A DNA stretch of 64,000 nt from Rhodococcus marinonascens NBRC 14363 (GCF_001894885.1 NZ_BCXB01000019.1:35146-99145); one strand, 5' to 3'. Numbered from the stretch's first letter, positions 49,786-59,259 are shown. Numbers and translations: made by a program. Notes: a model not told the origin generated them from the sequence alone.

Positions 49786-51419
49786 GCACCGCCACGACTA
49801 CTCGAATCCGACCCGCCGAACCGGCCCCGGTATCCACGTCGGACTTCACCGGGGCGCTGCACTTCTTGCGACTGTTCCTCCGCAGGGATCGGATTGTTCT
49901 TCCGCTGTGGATCCTGATCTTCGCAGCCACGCCCGCTCTGTATATCGTCAGCATCGCCGACATCTATACCACCGAAGACCAACTCGCCACGTTCGCGGCG
50001 ACGACGGCGGCCAGTCCGGCGCAGATTGCAATGTTCGGGCCGATCTTCAGTTCCAGCCTGGGTTCCGTCGGGCTGTGGAAGGCGGGCATCTACTACACGT
50101 TTATTGCCCTGGCGGTCATTCTCACGTTCATCCGCCACACCCGTGCAGAGGAGGAAACCGGCAGGGCTGAACTTCTTGACTCAACTTCCGTCGGACGGTA
50201 CGCAAGTCTTACTGCGGCGCTTACCTTTACCGGTGGCACCTCAGTCATCGCCGGGATACTCTGCACAGCAACCCTGTTGACGCAAGATGTTCCCGTGGCT
50301 GGATCAGTCGCCTTCGGGGCTTCCTTGGCCTGCTCCGGCCTGGTTTTCGCCGGCGTGGCTGCTGTGTCGGCGCAGCTGAGTGCCGGTGCCCGCGTCGCTC
50401 GCGGCATTGCGTTATCGGTACTCGGCGCGGCGTTCGCGTTGCGTGCGGTCGGTGACGCCGGTTCCGGCACACTGTCCTGGTTCTCGCCGCTCGGCTGGGC
50501 CCTGCAAATCCGCCCTTACGCAGACGAGCGCTGGTGGGTAGTGCTGCCCAGCCTGGCTACGACGGCCGTACTCGTTTGGGTAGCATACGCTCTCGTGCGA
50601 CGCCGCGATGTCGGATCTGGGCTGATCGCCGAGCGACCTGGCCCCACGACCGCATCGCCCGCGCTCAGCGGAACTCTCGGGCTGGCGTGGCGGATGCACC
50701 GCGGGACGCTCGCGGCCTGGACGGTGGGGCTCGGACTGTTTGGCCTGCTCATCGGCAGCGCCGCCACGGGGATCGGTGGACAGGTCGGCGACAGCCAGGC
50801 GATCCGGGACATCATGACCCGGATGGGCGGATCAGACTCGCTGGAAGAATCGTTCATCGGCTACGCCTTCACGATGCTCGGAATTGCCGCTGCGGCGTAC
50901 GCGATCTCCGCGTCTCTGCGCCTGCACTCGGAGGAGAATGCTCAGCGCATCGAATCCGTGACCGCCGGCCCGGTCGGCCGTGTCCGATTTGCGTCGAGCC
51001 ACATCCTGTTCGCTCTGCTCGGATCGGCCATTGCGGTGGTCGCTGCCGGAGTGACCGCCGGAGTTGCCTACGGCGTTTCCATCGATGATGTGGGAGGGAC
51101 ATTGCCTGGCGTCGTCGGTGCGGCGCTGGTGCAGGTTCCCGCAATCTGGATGCTGGCGGGGGTCACGGTCGTCCTGTTCGGCGTCATCCCGCGGTTCGCA
51201 CCGGCGGCGTGGGGAGTGCTTGTCGCGTTCCTCCTGATTTTCATGGTCGGATCGATCGCTCAGTTCCCGCAGGCGGTACTCAATCTCGAGCCGTTCAGTC
51301 ACGCCCCCAAACTTCCGGGTGAGCAGTTCGAGGCCACGCCGCTCATGTGGTTACTTCTCATCACGGGTGTGCTGATCACGGCGGGCATGACGGCGTTCCG
51401 GCGGCGCGACTTGCGCTGA
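49782..51419 (+). CDS. ABC-2-type exporter permease (fused two-half protein)
   Basis: The 545-residue protein has about twelve membrane segments, arranged as two similar six-helix halves (around 30-290 and 295-540), as in the large exporter permeases paired with a single ATPase, for example the TipA/tylosin-type transporters. Cytoplasmic loops contain [20 protein letters not shown] and [19 protein letters not shown], the usual E-E-x-G-R/E-N-x-x-R coupling helices, one in each half. Likely exports a hydrophobic compound. It converges on an APC permease and the two genes overlap by 69 bases. Confidence 0.92.
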   Translation: MSTATTTRIRPAEPAPVSTSDFTGALHFLRLFLRRDRIVLPLWILIFAATPALYIVSIADIYTTEDQLATFAATTAASPAQIAMFGPIFSSSLGSVGLWKAGIYYTFIALAVILTFIRHTRAEEETGRAELLDSTSVGRYASLTAALTFTGGTSVIAGILCTATLLTQDVPVAGSVAFGASLACSGLVFAGVAAVSAQLSAGARVARGIALSVLGAAFALRAVGDAGSGTLSWFSPLGWALQIRPYADERWWVVLPSLATTAVLVWVAYALVRRRDVGSGLIAERPGPTTASPALSGTLGLAWRMHRGTLAAWTVGLGLFGLLIGSAATGIGGQVGDSQAIRDIMTRMGGSDSLEESFIGYAFTMLGIAAAAYAISASLRLHSEENAQRIESVTAGPVGRVRFASSHILFALLGSAIAVVAAGVTAGVAYGVSIDDVGGTLPGVVGAALVQVPAIWMLAGVTVVLFGVIPRFAPAAWGVLVAFLLIFMVGSIAQFPQAVLNLEPFSHAPKLPGEQFEATPLMWLLLITGVLITAGMTAFRRRDLR

Positions 51420-52931
51420 GGTGGAAGGCGTGTCAAGCGTCGCCGGAGGGATCTTCGGCGACGCTTGCCGCACCTCCACCTGCGTGTGATCCTGGTGTGA
51501 TGGCTCGCTCTGAACTTGATGAGCATCAGACGCGGCGTGAGCGATTCCGCGCGGGCGTCCTTGTCGTACCCACGTGATGTACAGCGCCGCGGCCAACAGC
51601 AGAGAGGCCGCCAATGACACCAACGGTCTGCCGCGGGCCAGGTTGACGACCAGCGTGAACCCGACGACAGCTGCGCCGAACATGTTGACAACCAACCAGC
51701 CGGTCTCGGCGTCTTGGTGTGAGAAGCGAGCCATGGCAAGCAGTCCCATCAGGAAGCTGATGAATACGGCCACGGCGTAGTAGAGCACCAAACGTTGATC
51801 CTGCGCCCCGCCGGTAATGGTGACGGCAACGGCCATGATCGCGAATACGACTACTCCCGAATACGGGGTGTAGTGGCTGTTCGTGCGTCCGAGCGGGCGA
51901 GGAAGAATTCCGAGCTCATGGCCGGCACCGTCGGTGCGACGAGCGAGCGCCTTCAACAAACCGGGCCCGGCCTGGAATGACGACGAGGCTGCGGAGAGTA
52001 GGAGGAGGGCTGTTGCACCCTGGAACAGCCCGTAGACGGGTGTGGGCACCGAGGCTTTCGCGATGTCGGCGATGAGGGTGGAGCCCGTGTCTGGGATATG
52101 CCCGCCCAGATGAACGGTTGCCGCGGTCAATCCGATGGTGAGTCCGCCGACGATTCCGAGTGTGAGCCACAACGTGATCCGGCCGAATTGACGGCGTCCA
52201 TGATCGTCGAGCTGGCCCAGTTGCGCGATGGCCGAAGACGGGGCCTCCACGCCGGTCGCCAAGGCCATCGCGACCGGGAACGCCAAGGCAACTGACAGGG
52301 CGGGCGCGTGCGGTGCCTGAGCGACCGTATCGGCGGTGTTCACCGGCGTGGTGAATGCACCGATGATCACGAGCACCGCGAACACGATGAAGACAACCGT
52401 CAACACCGCGAAGACTGCCCGGCCGAGATTGCCGAACCACGTGATACTCGCGACGAGCAGGATCAGTCCTACCGCTAGCGGAATTCGCCACCCGGACAAT
52501 TCCGGGGCGTAGTCGATGATCGCCGAAGTTCCGGCAGAGACACTGATGGCGATTGTCAGAACGAAGTCGACGATCAGTGCTCCGATGGGCAGGAACGCCC
52601 ATCCTTCGCCGAATGCTTCACCCGCGGCAGCGGCTGCGTCTCCCCCCATGGGATATCGCGCGACCAATCTTTGATAATTGACGATGATGAGGCAGATGAT
52701 CGCGACCACCAGCGTCATCGTGACCATGAGCAGGGCGAGGTCCCCGCCGAGTGCTCTCAGGGCCGCTTCGATCGCGTATGCCACCGACGACACCGGATCG
52801 GCCATGACAGCGAACGCAAACGCAAACAGCAAGACCGAATGCGAGGCCGAGAACCGGTGAACCTTTCCGTCGCCTGGTACACGTCGACCGGGGTGCGCGA
52901 GGCCGGACGTCTTTCCCGAAGAGCCCTCCAT
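51351..52931 (-). CDS. APC-superfamily amino acid/polyamine permease
   Basis: The 526-residue protein begins at ATG 52931 (an ATG at 52958 is in frame). Twelve membrane segments follow, with the APC helix-1 region FAFAVMADPVSSVAYAIEAAL, helix-3 YPMGGDAAAAAGEAFGEGWAF, and GVEAPSSAIAQLG. The DPVSSVAYA phrase recalls KUP/amino-acid permease relatives. A 75-residue hydrophilic tail (SEPSHQDHTQVEVRQASPK etc.) is long and polar. Its 3' end overlaps the ABC permease gene and includes the hairpin that ends that operon. Confidence 0.88.
   Translation of the reverse strand: MEGSSGKTSGLAHPGRRVPGDGKVHRFSASHSVLLFAFAFAVMADPVSSVAYAIEAALRALGGDLALLMVTMTLVVAIICLIIVNYQRLVARYPMGGDAAAAAGEAFGEGWAFLPIGALIVDFVLTIAISVSAGTSAIIDYAPELSGWRIPLAVGLILLVASITWFGNLGRAVFAVLTVVFIVFAVLVIIGAFTTPVNTADTVAQAPHAPALSVALAFPVAMALATGVEAPSSAIAQLGQLDDHGRRQFGRITLWLTLGIVGGLTIGLTAATVHLGGHIPDTGSTLIADIAKASVPTPVYGLFQGATALLLLSAASSSFQAGPGLLKALARRTDGAGHELGILPRPLGRTNSHYTPYSGVVVFAIMAVAVTITGGAQDQRLVLYYAVAVFISFLMGLLAMARFSHQDAETGWLVVNMFGAAVVGFTLVVNLARGRPLVSLAASLLLAAALYITWVRQGRPRGIAHAASDAHQVQSEPSHQDHTQVEVRQASPKIPPATLDTPSTSAQVAPPERRHARRDQHTRDEK
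51435..51466 (+). terminator. Hairpin after the ABC exporter operon
   Basis: AAGCGTCGCCG (51435-51445) pairs with CGGCGACGCTT (51456-51466), loop of ten. It begins 16 bases after the exporter stop and lies within the 3' coding part of the convergent APC gene. No T run follows. Confidence 0.5.
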
Positions 52932-53239
52932 CGGTACCGTCCTTCCAGAACGCGGCAAACCTCGGTGAATGGGGCTCGCGACCGACCGCTACTCCGATCG
53001 GCGTATCCGGGTTTGATTCGTTTCCCGAAACACCTAAATCATTCCTACCGCAGAATCGCGTTACTGGCCGCTCGAGTGCGCGCCCGTCCTGCGTCCTCAC
53101 GAGCGGTGTGCACGACGACCTCGCGGCGGATCCGCGGCATTACGGTTCGGATTGCTACCAGGCGCGTATCGTTCCCACGAGCCGCCAGTTGGTACCTGGC
53201 ACATGGAGCAGTCGACATGGAGGGGAACCCAAGGGAATC
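52932..53239. other. Intergenic region, no supported gene
   Basis: This stretch lies between the APC permease start and a small membrane gene. Both strands are partly open but without ribosome sites; a minus-strand frame ending at 53045 reads MPRIRREVVVHTAREDAGRA and might be a short remnant. It should contain the promoters of both flanking divergent genes. Confidence 0.4.
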
Positions 53240-53449
53240 ATGACTGACCCACCCGAACCCATGAACATGATCGTCCAACCGCCGAGCGGTCGACCCCGGA
53301 GAAGCCCGCTGTGGCTTGCAACCATCGGGACCACCGTGCTCGTATCGGCGTTCCTCAACTGGACGTGGTGGTGGGGCGCCGTAAGCGCCTTCGCGGTGGT
53401 TGTGCTCGGCGACAAGTTCCTTCCGAAGGCATTTACCACTCGAAGCTGA
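53240..53449 (+). CDS. Small membrane protein
   Basis: ATG 53240 follows AAGGGA by three bases. The 69-residue protein has a polar proline-rich head (MTDPPEPMNMIVQPPSGRPRR) and one or two close hydrophobic stretches (PLWLATIGTTVLVSAFLNW, WWGAVSAFAVVVLG) with a TrpTrpTrp turn. Function unknown. It is followed at once by a perfect bidirectional terminator shared with gcvT. Confidence 0.6.
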   Translation: MTDPPEPMNMIVQPPSGRPRRSPLWLATIGTTVLVSAFLNWTWWWGAVSAFAVVVLGDKFLPKAFTTRS

Positions 53450-53460
53450 CGTGCTGAGCA

Positions 53461-53499
53461 ATCCGTGCCCGGGGATCGAGAAGATCCCCGGGCACGGAT
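53461..53499. terminator. Perfect 17-base bidirectional terminator
   Basis: ATCCGTGCCCGGGGATC (53461-53477) pairs perfectly with 53483-53499; the loop is GAGAA. It sits between the convergent small membrane gene (stop 53449) and gcvT (stop 53504). Confidence 0.85.
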
Positions 53500-53503
53500 G
53501 CGT

Positions 53504-54619
53504 TCAGGAGCGACGGTAGAACGGTGACGGGGTGACCACGAAGGCTTCCTTCTTGCCACGAAGGTCGACGGTGAGTTGGGTGCCGGGTTCGCGGAGTTCG
53601 ACGTCCACGAATCCGAGCGCGATCGGGTGTCCGAGGGTCGGTGACAACGCCCCGGAGGTGATCGTGCCGACCGTCGACCCGCCGTCGGCGGAGTGGACGG
53701 TGTAGCCGGCGCGCGCGGCCCGACGGCCGGTTCCCGTGAGCCCGACCAGCACTCGTTGTGGAGCTTGCTCCGACAGTTGCGCCAACGCGTCGCGCCCGAC
53801 GAAGTCCTTGTTCAAACGGACCACTCTGCCGAGCCCAGCCTCGAAAGGGTTGGTATCCAAATTCAGCTCGTGGCCGTACAGTGCCATTCCGGCCTCGAGC
53901 CGAAGGGTGTCCCGGCAGGCGAGACCCGCGGGAACGCCGCCACGTTCGGTGGTGGCGTCGAGGAGTGCGCGCCACAACTGCACAGCCTGTGCGTTCGGCA
54001 CGTAGAGCTCGAATCCGTCCTCGCCGGTGTATCCGGTGCGGGCGAGCAGGACATCGATGTCGGCGACCACTGCCCGGGTGACCGCGTAGTACTTCAACTC
54101 CGCCACCGTCTCGGCCAGCCGGTCTGGAACGAGAGCCTGCACGATGTCCTGCGCGGCCGGTCCCTGCACCGCGATCAGCGCGGTCTCGCCGGATTGGTCG
54201 TCGACTGTCGCCGAGAAGTTTTCGGCGCGGGCAGCCAGCTCGCGGTACACCGTCGATGCGTTAGCCGCGTTGGCTACCACGAGGAAGTGCTCATTGGCGA
54301 GTCGGTAGACGACGAGATCGTCGATCACTCCGCCGTCCGCGTTGCAGAGAAGCGAGTACTTGGCCCGGCCGACCCCGATATTCGAGAGTTCGCCGGCCAG
54401 TGCGTAATCCAGAAGGGCGCCGGATTCCGTTCCGATGACAGCGATCTCCCCCATATGTGAGAGGTCGAACAGACCGGCCTTGGTGCGGACGGCGTGATGC
54501 TCGGCCAGTTCGCTGTCGTACTTCAGCGGCATCTGCCAACCGGCGAAGTCGGTGAAGTGGGCGCCGAGCGTGCCGTGCTCGACGAGCAGCGGGGACTCGG
54601 GGGTCGCGGTGAGAGTCAT
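53504..54619 (-). CDS. gcvT: Glycine cleavage system T protein (aminomethyltransferase)
   Basis: The 371-residue protein has the GcvT order: GAHFTDFAGWQMPLKYDSELAEHHAVRTKAGLFDLSHMGEI, GVIDDLVVYRLANEHFLVVANAAN, LLARTGYTGEDGFELYVP, and the C-terminal barrel (VLVGLTGTGRRAARAGYTV, GTITSGALSPTLGHPIALGFV). It moves the methylene group from H-protein lipoate to tetrahydrofolate. GAGGAGG precedes the ATG. The gene stands alone here; gcvH and gcvP are not in the window. A tandem glycine riboswitch precedes it by about 300 bases. Confidence 0.96.
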   Translation of the reverse strand: MTLTATPESPLLVEHGTLGAHFTDFAGWQMPLKYDSELAEHHAVRTKAGLFDLSHMGEIAVIGTESGALLDYALAGELSNIGVGRAKYSLLCNADGGVIDDLVVYRLANEHFLVVANAANASTVYRELAARAENFSATVDDQSGETALIAVQGPAAQDIVQALVPDRLAETVAELKYYAVTRAVVADIDVLLARTGYTGEDGFELYVPNAQAVQLWRALLDATTERGGVPAGLACRDTLRLEAGMALYGHELNLDTNPFEAGLGRVVRLNKDFVGRDALAQLSEQAPQRVLVGLTGTGRRAARAGYTVHSADGGSTVGTITSGALSPTLGHPIALGFVDVELREPGTQLTVDLRGKKEAFVVTPSPFYRRS

Positions 54620-54927
54620 GTGTGGGCCTCCTCAAGGGTCTCGGCGATCGCCGAAGTTTCGATGTCGGTGTGGTTCTCGAAGGCCGACGGTGTGAGGCAC
54701 GAGCAGGCGAGGGTGCGGTCGCCGCGGTCGTCAGACCGTCCGGGCACTCGAGGGCGAAATATGCCCAAGTAATCGGAAGAAGGCCCGCGGCCGGGTCCGA
54801 TGCGGGGTGACAGAAAGTCGCCGGTGAGGGGTGCACCCGGAGGGGTGGCACGCAATTCAACTGACAAGAGGTGACTCCGGATTCCTCGAGTCCGGACCGC
54901 ACCGGACATCGACCTTGGGGGGCACCT
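54620..54927 (-). other. Long leader between glycine riboswitch and gcvT
   Basis: This 308-base stretch carries no clear gene. Just after the second aptamer the minus strand shows GGGGAGGTGCCCCCC, a short strong stem that could be the expression platform. A minus-strand frame runs through to overlap the gcvT start (stop at 54616) but its composition (Arg/Pro/Ser-rich) is not protein-like except near its end. Confidence 0.4.
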
Positions 54928-55122
54928 CCCCGCTCTGTCCTGAAACCTGAGAGATTGGGCTACCGCGGTTGCGGGATGCTCTTCACCTTCGGTAAGTACC
55001 GGCCTGGCCGATCCTGTTCTCCAGAGTTGCCTCTTCGCTGCGGTGCTGGGGCCTGAGAGATTCCCGGGGAGGAAGTTGCTCCTACGGCACCTCCTGATAG
55101 GAGGTTCTCCCGCTGCGTGTCG
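54928..55122 (-). promoter_or_regulatory. Tandem glycine riboswitch
   Basis: On the minus strand, aptamer 1 (about 55119-55045) has CGGGAGA, GTGCCGTAGGAGCAA and AATCTCTCAGGC; aptamer 2 (about 55030-54930) has CTGGAGA, TACCGAAGGTGAAGAGC and AATCTCTCAGGTTTCAGGACAG. These are the conserved elements of both halves of the gcvT-type glycine riboswitch. Binding of glycine is expected to turn gcvT on so that excess glycine is broken down. The linker between halves is short, as required for cooperation. Confidence 0.9.
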
Positions 55123-55318
55123 ACGGCTTCTTCAGTTGTGACCCGCCAAACAGTACACTGGCGCCACGGTTCTGTCTTCTCTCGGATTTCACTCCATCGA
55201 GGGGGTCGGCGAACTGATCGGCAAGGCACCGTTTCTCTATAACTTCGAGGTGGGGCGTCCGAGGCGGCGAAGTTCGTGCGTGCCCATCCCCGCAAGGGGA
55301 GGCGCTCACGGCGGTGGT

Positions 55319-55893
55319 TCAGCGGAAGGTCAGCGGCGTGTCCGCTGTCGCGGCGGTGGTGGCTGCACCGGTCCTGTCCAACCTCAGCCGGGATACCGCA
55401 AGTCCTGCGAGAACGAAGGACACGGGCGACCAGCATGTACAAGTACGCCGGTGACCAACTGCGGTCGAGGAGGGCGGCAACGATGGGTGACGCGATGACT
55501 CCGCCGAGGGTCGCGCCAATGGCGTACCCGGTCGAGTTGAGGCTCACTGCGAGTCCCCGATAGCGATTCGACACGGATTCGCTGGCGATGACGTTGCTGC
55601 TGGCCAGGATTCCACCGATGCCGACGCCGGTGAGTGCGGGGAGCAGGCCGAGTTGAATTGCATTTTGACTGAGGGCCTCATTCCTGCGACACCGACTGTG
55701 CTGTGAACGCCATGACGAGCACACCGAAGCCGTCGAGAACATTGAGTAGCACACAGATGGCGATGGTGCCCCACTGATAGCGGGTCATCGGGCTGTCGTC
55801 GATTCGTTCGCGTAGATCGAATGGTATGCGCTGGTCACTGCTTTCCTCGAGCGCGCTGCGATGCGGCTCACGACTGACCCAACCGTGGCGCAT
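55319..55893 (-). pseudogene. Broken MFS transporter (aromatic-acid:H+ symporter type)
   Basis: Three pieces in different frames: an N-terminus (DLRERIDDSPMTRYQWGTIA, then LLNVLDGFGVLVMAFTAQSV) ending in a stop after SQE; a middle piece (LGLLPALTGVGIGGILASSN, SNRYRGLAVSLNSTGYAIGA, GGVIASPIVAALL, YLYMLVA); and an end piece (FVLAGLAVSRLRLDR). The order and the DGFxxxxMAF motif fit AAHS-family carriers of about 430 residues, but more than half is missing and at least two frame breaks are present. Confidence 0.8.
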
Positions 55894-55922
55894 GGACCAC
55901 TCATTTCCAACAACCCTTCCGG

Positions 55923-55950
55923 ATGTTGGAACACCCGAATGTTGGAACAC
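55923..55950. repeat. Two direct repeats upstream of the MFS pseudogene
   Basis: ATGTTGGAACAC occurs at 55923-55934 and 55939-55950 (period 16), 30 bases upstream of the possible MFS start. The arrangement suggests a former activator or repressor site, perhaps of an IclR or GntR type protein. Confidence 0.45.
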
Positions 55951-55966
55951 AAGGAGGCGGGAATTC

Positions 55967-55996
55967 GACGAGGCCGCCGTCGCCGGCGGCCTCGTC
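55967..55996 (-). terminator. Hairpin after the monooxygenase operon
   Basis: GACGAGGCCGCCG (55967-55979) pairs perfectly with CGGCGGCCTCGTC (55984-55996), loop of four. It lies 30 bases past the monooxygenase stop on the minus strand and is followed there by TCGAATTCCC. Confidence 0.65.
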
Positions 55997-56026
55997 ACCC
56001 TCGATCCGGTCCGCGCCGGATCGCCC

Positions 56027-57553
56027 TCAGCGCCTCGCCGGCTCCGCGGTGAGTGACCGTGTTCCGCTGAACATCATCGCGTCGTCCGCCACTTTTCCGT
56101 GCCGAAGCGTCACCAGATCGCGGAAGTAGTTCATCCGCAGTCGCCAAGGCGCTTCCGAACCCTGCTTCGGGAAGGACTCCACCGAACGCAACACGTAACC
56201 TGCGGCAAAGTCGAGGAATGGTTCCTCCGCGACCGAGGGGTTGCGTTCGGGGGCGCACTGGGCGTACCCGTTTTCGTCCATGTGTGCGAGCAGGCGGCAG
56301 ACATACTCGCACACCAGATCGGCCTTGAGAGTCCAGGACGCATTGGTGTATCCGACGACGAACGCGAAGTTGGGCACTCCGCTGAGCATCATGCCCTTGT
56401 AGGCCATGGTCTCGCTGAGATCGATATCGCGGCCGTCGACGGCGAGTGTCATCCCGCCGAAGGCGAGCAAGTTCAATCCCGTTGCGGTGACGACGATATC
56501 GGCATCCAAGTCTCCGCCCGACTTCAACGTGATGCCGGTGTCGGTGAAAGTGTCGATGTGATCGGTCACGATCGACACGTTGCCGTCGCTGATCGACTGG
56601 AACAGATCACCGTCGGGCACGAGGCAGAGTCGCTGGTCCCACGGGTTGTATCGGGGCGTGAGGTGGGTGTCGATGTCGTACCCCTCCGGCAGCAAACCTT
56701 TCTGCAGTTGCCGGATGCGACCCTTCATGAACTTCGGGTACCGCTGGCACAGTTGATAAATCGCGGTCGACACCGTCGCGTTCTTGAGCCGCGTCAGTGC
56801 GTACGCGAGCCGTGACGGTAGGAGGCGCCGCAGACCGTTAGCCACCTTGTCGGCGCCGGGCAGCGCGAGGATGTACGTGGGCGAACGCTGAAGCATCGTT
56901 ACGTGTGCCGCCTCGGCTGACATCGCGGGCGCGAGTGTGACAGCCGTGGCGCCGCTGCCGATGACTACGACGCGTTTGCCCGCATAGTCCAGGTCATCGG
57001 GCCAATGCTGGGGATGGACCACTCGACCTTCGAATTGGTCGATTCCAGGAAATTCCGGGGTATAGCCCTCGTCGTAGCGGTAGTAACCACTGCAGGACAT
57101 CAGGAAGTCGGTGGTGAGCCGAACGATTTCACCGGTGTCGGTGCGTTCGGCGTCGACCCTCCACTGCGAGTCTGCGGTGGACCACTCGGCGCGGACGACG
57201 CGGTGCCGGAACCGGATATTGCGGTCGATGCCGTGGTCGGTGGCCGTCTCCTCGAGGTACTCGAGGATGTCGGCCCCATCGGCGATCGACTGATCCTTCT
57301 CCCACGGTTTGAAGCGGTAGCCCAGCGTGTACATATCGGAGTCGGATCGAATTCCCGGGTAGCGGAACAGGTCCCATGTGCCGCCCATCGACTCGCGGCT
57401 CTCCAGGATTGCGAACGTCCGGTGAGGAAAACTCTTCTTCACGTGGCACGCGGCGCCGATTCCCGACAGCCCGGCGCCGATGATCAGGACATCGAGATGT
57501 TCGACGGGGGTCTTCGCGTCGTGGATGTCGGTCGCGGTATCGGCGTGTGCCAT
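56027..57553 (-). CDS. Flavin-containing Baeyer-Villiger monooxygenase (EtaA-like)
   Basis: ATG 57553 starts a 508-residue protein. It has the first Rossmann motif DVLIIGAGLSGIGAA, the Baeyer-Villiger fingerprint FEGRVVHPQHWP (about residues 173-184) and a second nucleotide motif VVVIGSGATAVTLAPAM, and a YNPWDQRLCLVPDGDLF block shared with EtaA-type enzymes. It uses NADPH and O2 to insert oxygen next to a ketone carbonyl. The SDR just upstream could make the ketone from an alcohol. Usual length for the family is about 490-550. Confidence 0.93.
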   Translation of the reverse strand: MAHADTATDIHDAKTPVEHLDVLIIGAGLSGIGAACHVKKSFPHRTFAILESRESMGGTWDLFRYPGIRSDSDMYTLGYRFKPWEKDQSIADGADILEYLEETATDHGIDRNIRFRHRVVRAEWSTADSQWRVDAERTDTGEIVRLTTDFLMSCSGYYRYDEGYTPEFPGIDQFEGRVVHPQHWPDDLDYAGKRVVVIGSGATAVTLAPAMSAEAAHVTMLQRSPTYILALPGADKVANGLRRLLPSRLAYALTRLKNATVSTAIYQLCQRYPKFMKGRIRQLQKGLLPEGYDIDTHLTPRYNPWDQRLCLVPDGDLFQSISDGNVSIVTDHIDTFTDTGITLKSGGDLDADIVVTATGLNLLAFGGMTLAVDGRDIDLSETMAYKGMMLSGVPNFAFVVGYTNASWTLKADLVCEYVCRLLAHMDENGYAQCAPERNPSVAEEPFLDFAAGYVLRSVESFPKQGSEAPWRLRMNYFRDLVTLRHGKVADDAMMFSGTRSLTAEPARR

Positions 57554-57585
57554 GAGCGTCCTTTCGATCGGGCAGGAGGGGGCAG

Positions 57586-58479
57586 TTACTTCGGGTCTAC
57601 GGCGACGTCGTCGAGGGCGACATTGCGCGCACTGGTGGACCGGCCGAGCTTCGCGACTTCCTCGTCCATCTTGGGAAGGATCCTCGGGATGTGGCGGAGG
57701 ACGGCACGATCGCCGAAGCGCGAGGTGATCACCGACTTCAGCCACCCGACCACCCCGACCCAACCTGGGACGTAGACCCGGCGCTTGCGCCCGGCCAGTC
57801 CGTCGACGAAGGCGTCGACGCAGGCGTCCACCGATGTGGTCTTGCCCAGCGGTCCCGGCAGTACTGCGAGGAACTCGTTGAACGCGGGGAGGTCGGTCTT
57901 CGTGTCCTGGACCAGCGGTGTGTCGATCCATGACATGTGTGCCGAACCGATGGTGACACCCCGGTGTGCGACTTCGATGCGCAGGGCGTTGGCGAAATGC
58001 TCGACGCCGGCCTTGCTCGCGTTATAGGCCGCGAGACCGGGGGCGGGGGTGAACGCGGCGAGGGACGAGACGATCAGGATGTAGCCCTTGCGTTCGATCA
58101 CGGACGGCAGCGCCGCGCGGACCGTGTGGAAGGCGCCGAGAATGTTGACGTCGATGACTCGTTTGAAAGTCGAGGGATCGACCTGCATTACCGAGCCGTA
58201 GCTGGCGATGCCGGCATTCGCGAGGACGAGATCGATGCCGCCGAACTTCGCGACGCCCGCGGCGACGGCCTTCTCCATGGCGGCGAGATCGCACACGTCG
58301 GCGGCGATGGCGATTATTGCGTCGTCACCGAGTTCGGCGGCGAGAGCCTGTAGCGGTTCCGCGTCCAGATCGATGAGCACCAGCTTGACGCCCTTGCGGG
58401 CGAGGGCACGGGCGGTCTCGGCGCCGATGCCCCGCGCTGCGCCGGTAATGAGGGCGACTTTGTTCTTGAGGGTGGGCAT
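57586..58479 (-). CDS. SDR-family alcohol dehydrogenase (monooxygenase partner)
   Basis: Two ATGs lie six bases apart; AGGAG abuts the first and is ideally spaced for the second, so 58479 is chosen. The 297-residue protein has TGAARGIGAE, ADVCDLAAM, LVLANAGIASYG, and the catalytic SSLAAFTPAPGLAAYNASKAG, with an extended C-terminus (VYVPGWVGVVGWLKSVI) typical of SDRs paired with BVMOs in Rhodococcus and mycobacteria. It may oxidise a secondary alcohol to the ketone taken by the monooxygenase 32 bases downstream. Confidence 0.9.
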   Translation of the reverse strand: MPTLKNKVALITGAARGIGAETARALARKGVKLVLIDLDAEPLQALAAELGDDAIIAIAADVCDLAAMEKAVAAGVAKFGGIDLVLANAGIASYGSVMQVDPSTFKRVIDVNILGAFHTVRAALPSVIERKGYILIVSSLAAFTPAPGLAAYNASKAGVEHFANALRIEVAHRGVTIGSAHMSWIDTPLVQDTKTDLPAFNEFLAVLPGPLGKTTSVDACVDAFVDGLAGRKRRVYVPGWVGVVGWLKSVITSRFGDRAVLRHIPRILPKMDEEVAKLGRSTSARNVALDDVAVDPK

Positions 58480-58561
58480 AGTCATCTCCTGGGGGTATGT
58501 GTGATCTGGCACCATTCGGTGTCAGTTTGTATCTGGAACTACGCCGTGTCAACATTGTGAG

Positions 58562-59212
58562 GTGAATTGTTGGTCGAGTTCGATCGGACTGGAGGCGACG
58601 GGTCGCACCTACCGCGGTGCGGGACCTCAACAGCGCCGGGAAGAGCGGCGCACCCGCCTGGTCGATGCTGCGGTCGAAGTATTCGGTACCAGCGGATACC
58701 GCAGCGCGACCGTCGAAAAGATCTGCACCGCGGCCGGGCTGACCAAGCGATATTTCTACGAGTCGTTCGACGGCAGGGAAGCTTTGCTGTTGGCGGCCTA
58801 CGCCGGCGTTACTGACCGACTCCGAGAGAGTATCGTTCGTGGTTCCGACGGCGGCGTGGATCTGGACGCCAAGATTCGGGGGGCTCTCACAGTATTCTTC
58901 GAGACAGTCGCCGCCGACCCGCGGATTTCACGGATCGCGTTCCAGGAGGTCCTCGGGGTCGGTCCCGAAGTGGACGACGCCTACCGTCGTGTCACGCGGT
59001 CCTTCGTAGACGCCGTCCTCGTCGTCATCGAACCAGAGGTCGATTGCAGCACCCTGCCCGACTTCCACCTGCGTACCCTCGCGACCGGCCTGGTGGGCGC
59101 CGTGCTGATGATCGCGCAGCAGTGGGTGCTGTCAGGCAATCTCCAACCCATCGACACCGTCATCGCGGGAGCGCACACCATTTGTATGGCTGTCCTGCGC
59201 GAAGTCGCCTGA
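58562..59212 (+). CDS. TetR-family regulator divergent to the SDR/monooxygenase operon
   Basis: The 216-residue protein has the helix-turn-helix TRLVDAAVEVFGTSGYRSATV through KICTAAGLTKRYFYESFDGREALL, followed by a generic ligand domain. GTG 58562 is the first in-frame start with AACATTGTGAGG before it. The 82-base divergent promoter has GGTGTC/GCACC half-sites (near 58511-58522) and TGTCAACATTG. It most likely represses the operon until a ketone or alcohol appears. Confidence 0.9.
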   Translation: MNCWSSSIGLEATGRTYRGAGPQQRREERRTRLVDAAVEVFGTSGYRSATVEKICTAAGLTKRYFYESFDGREALLLAAYAGVTDRLRESIVRGSDGGVDLDAKIRGALTVFFETVAADPRISRIAFQEVLGVGPEVDDAYRRVTRSFVDAVLVVIEPEVDCSTLPDFHLRTLATGLVGAVLMIAQQWVLSGNLQPIDTVIAGAHTICMAVLREVA

Positions 59213-59259
59213 CCCCCGCGAGGGTCTCGCCCCTTCGTTTCGCCCAATGTGACATTCGT

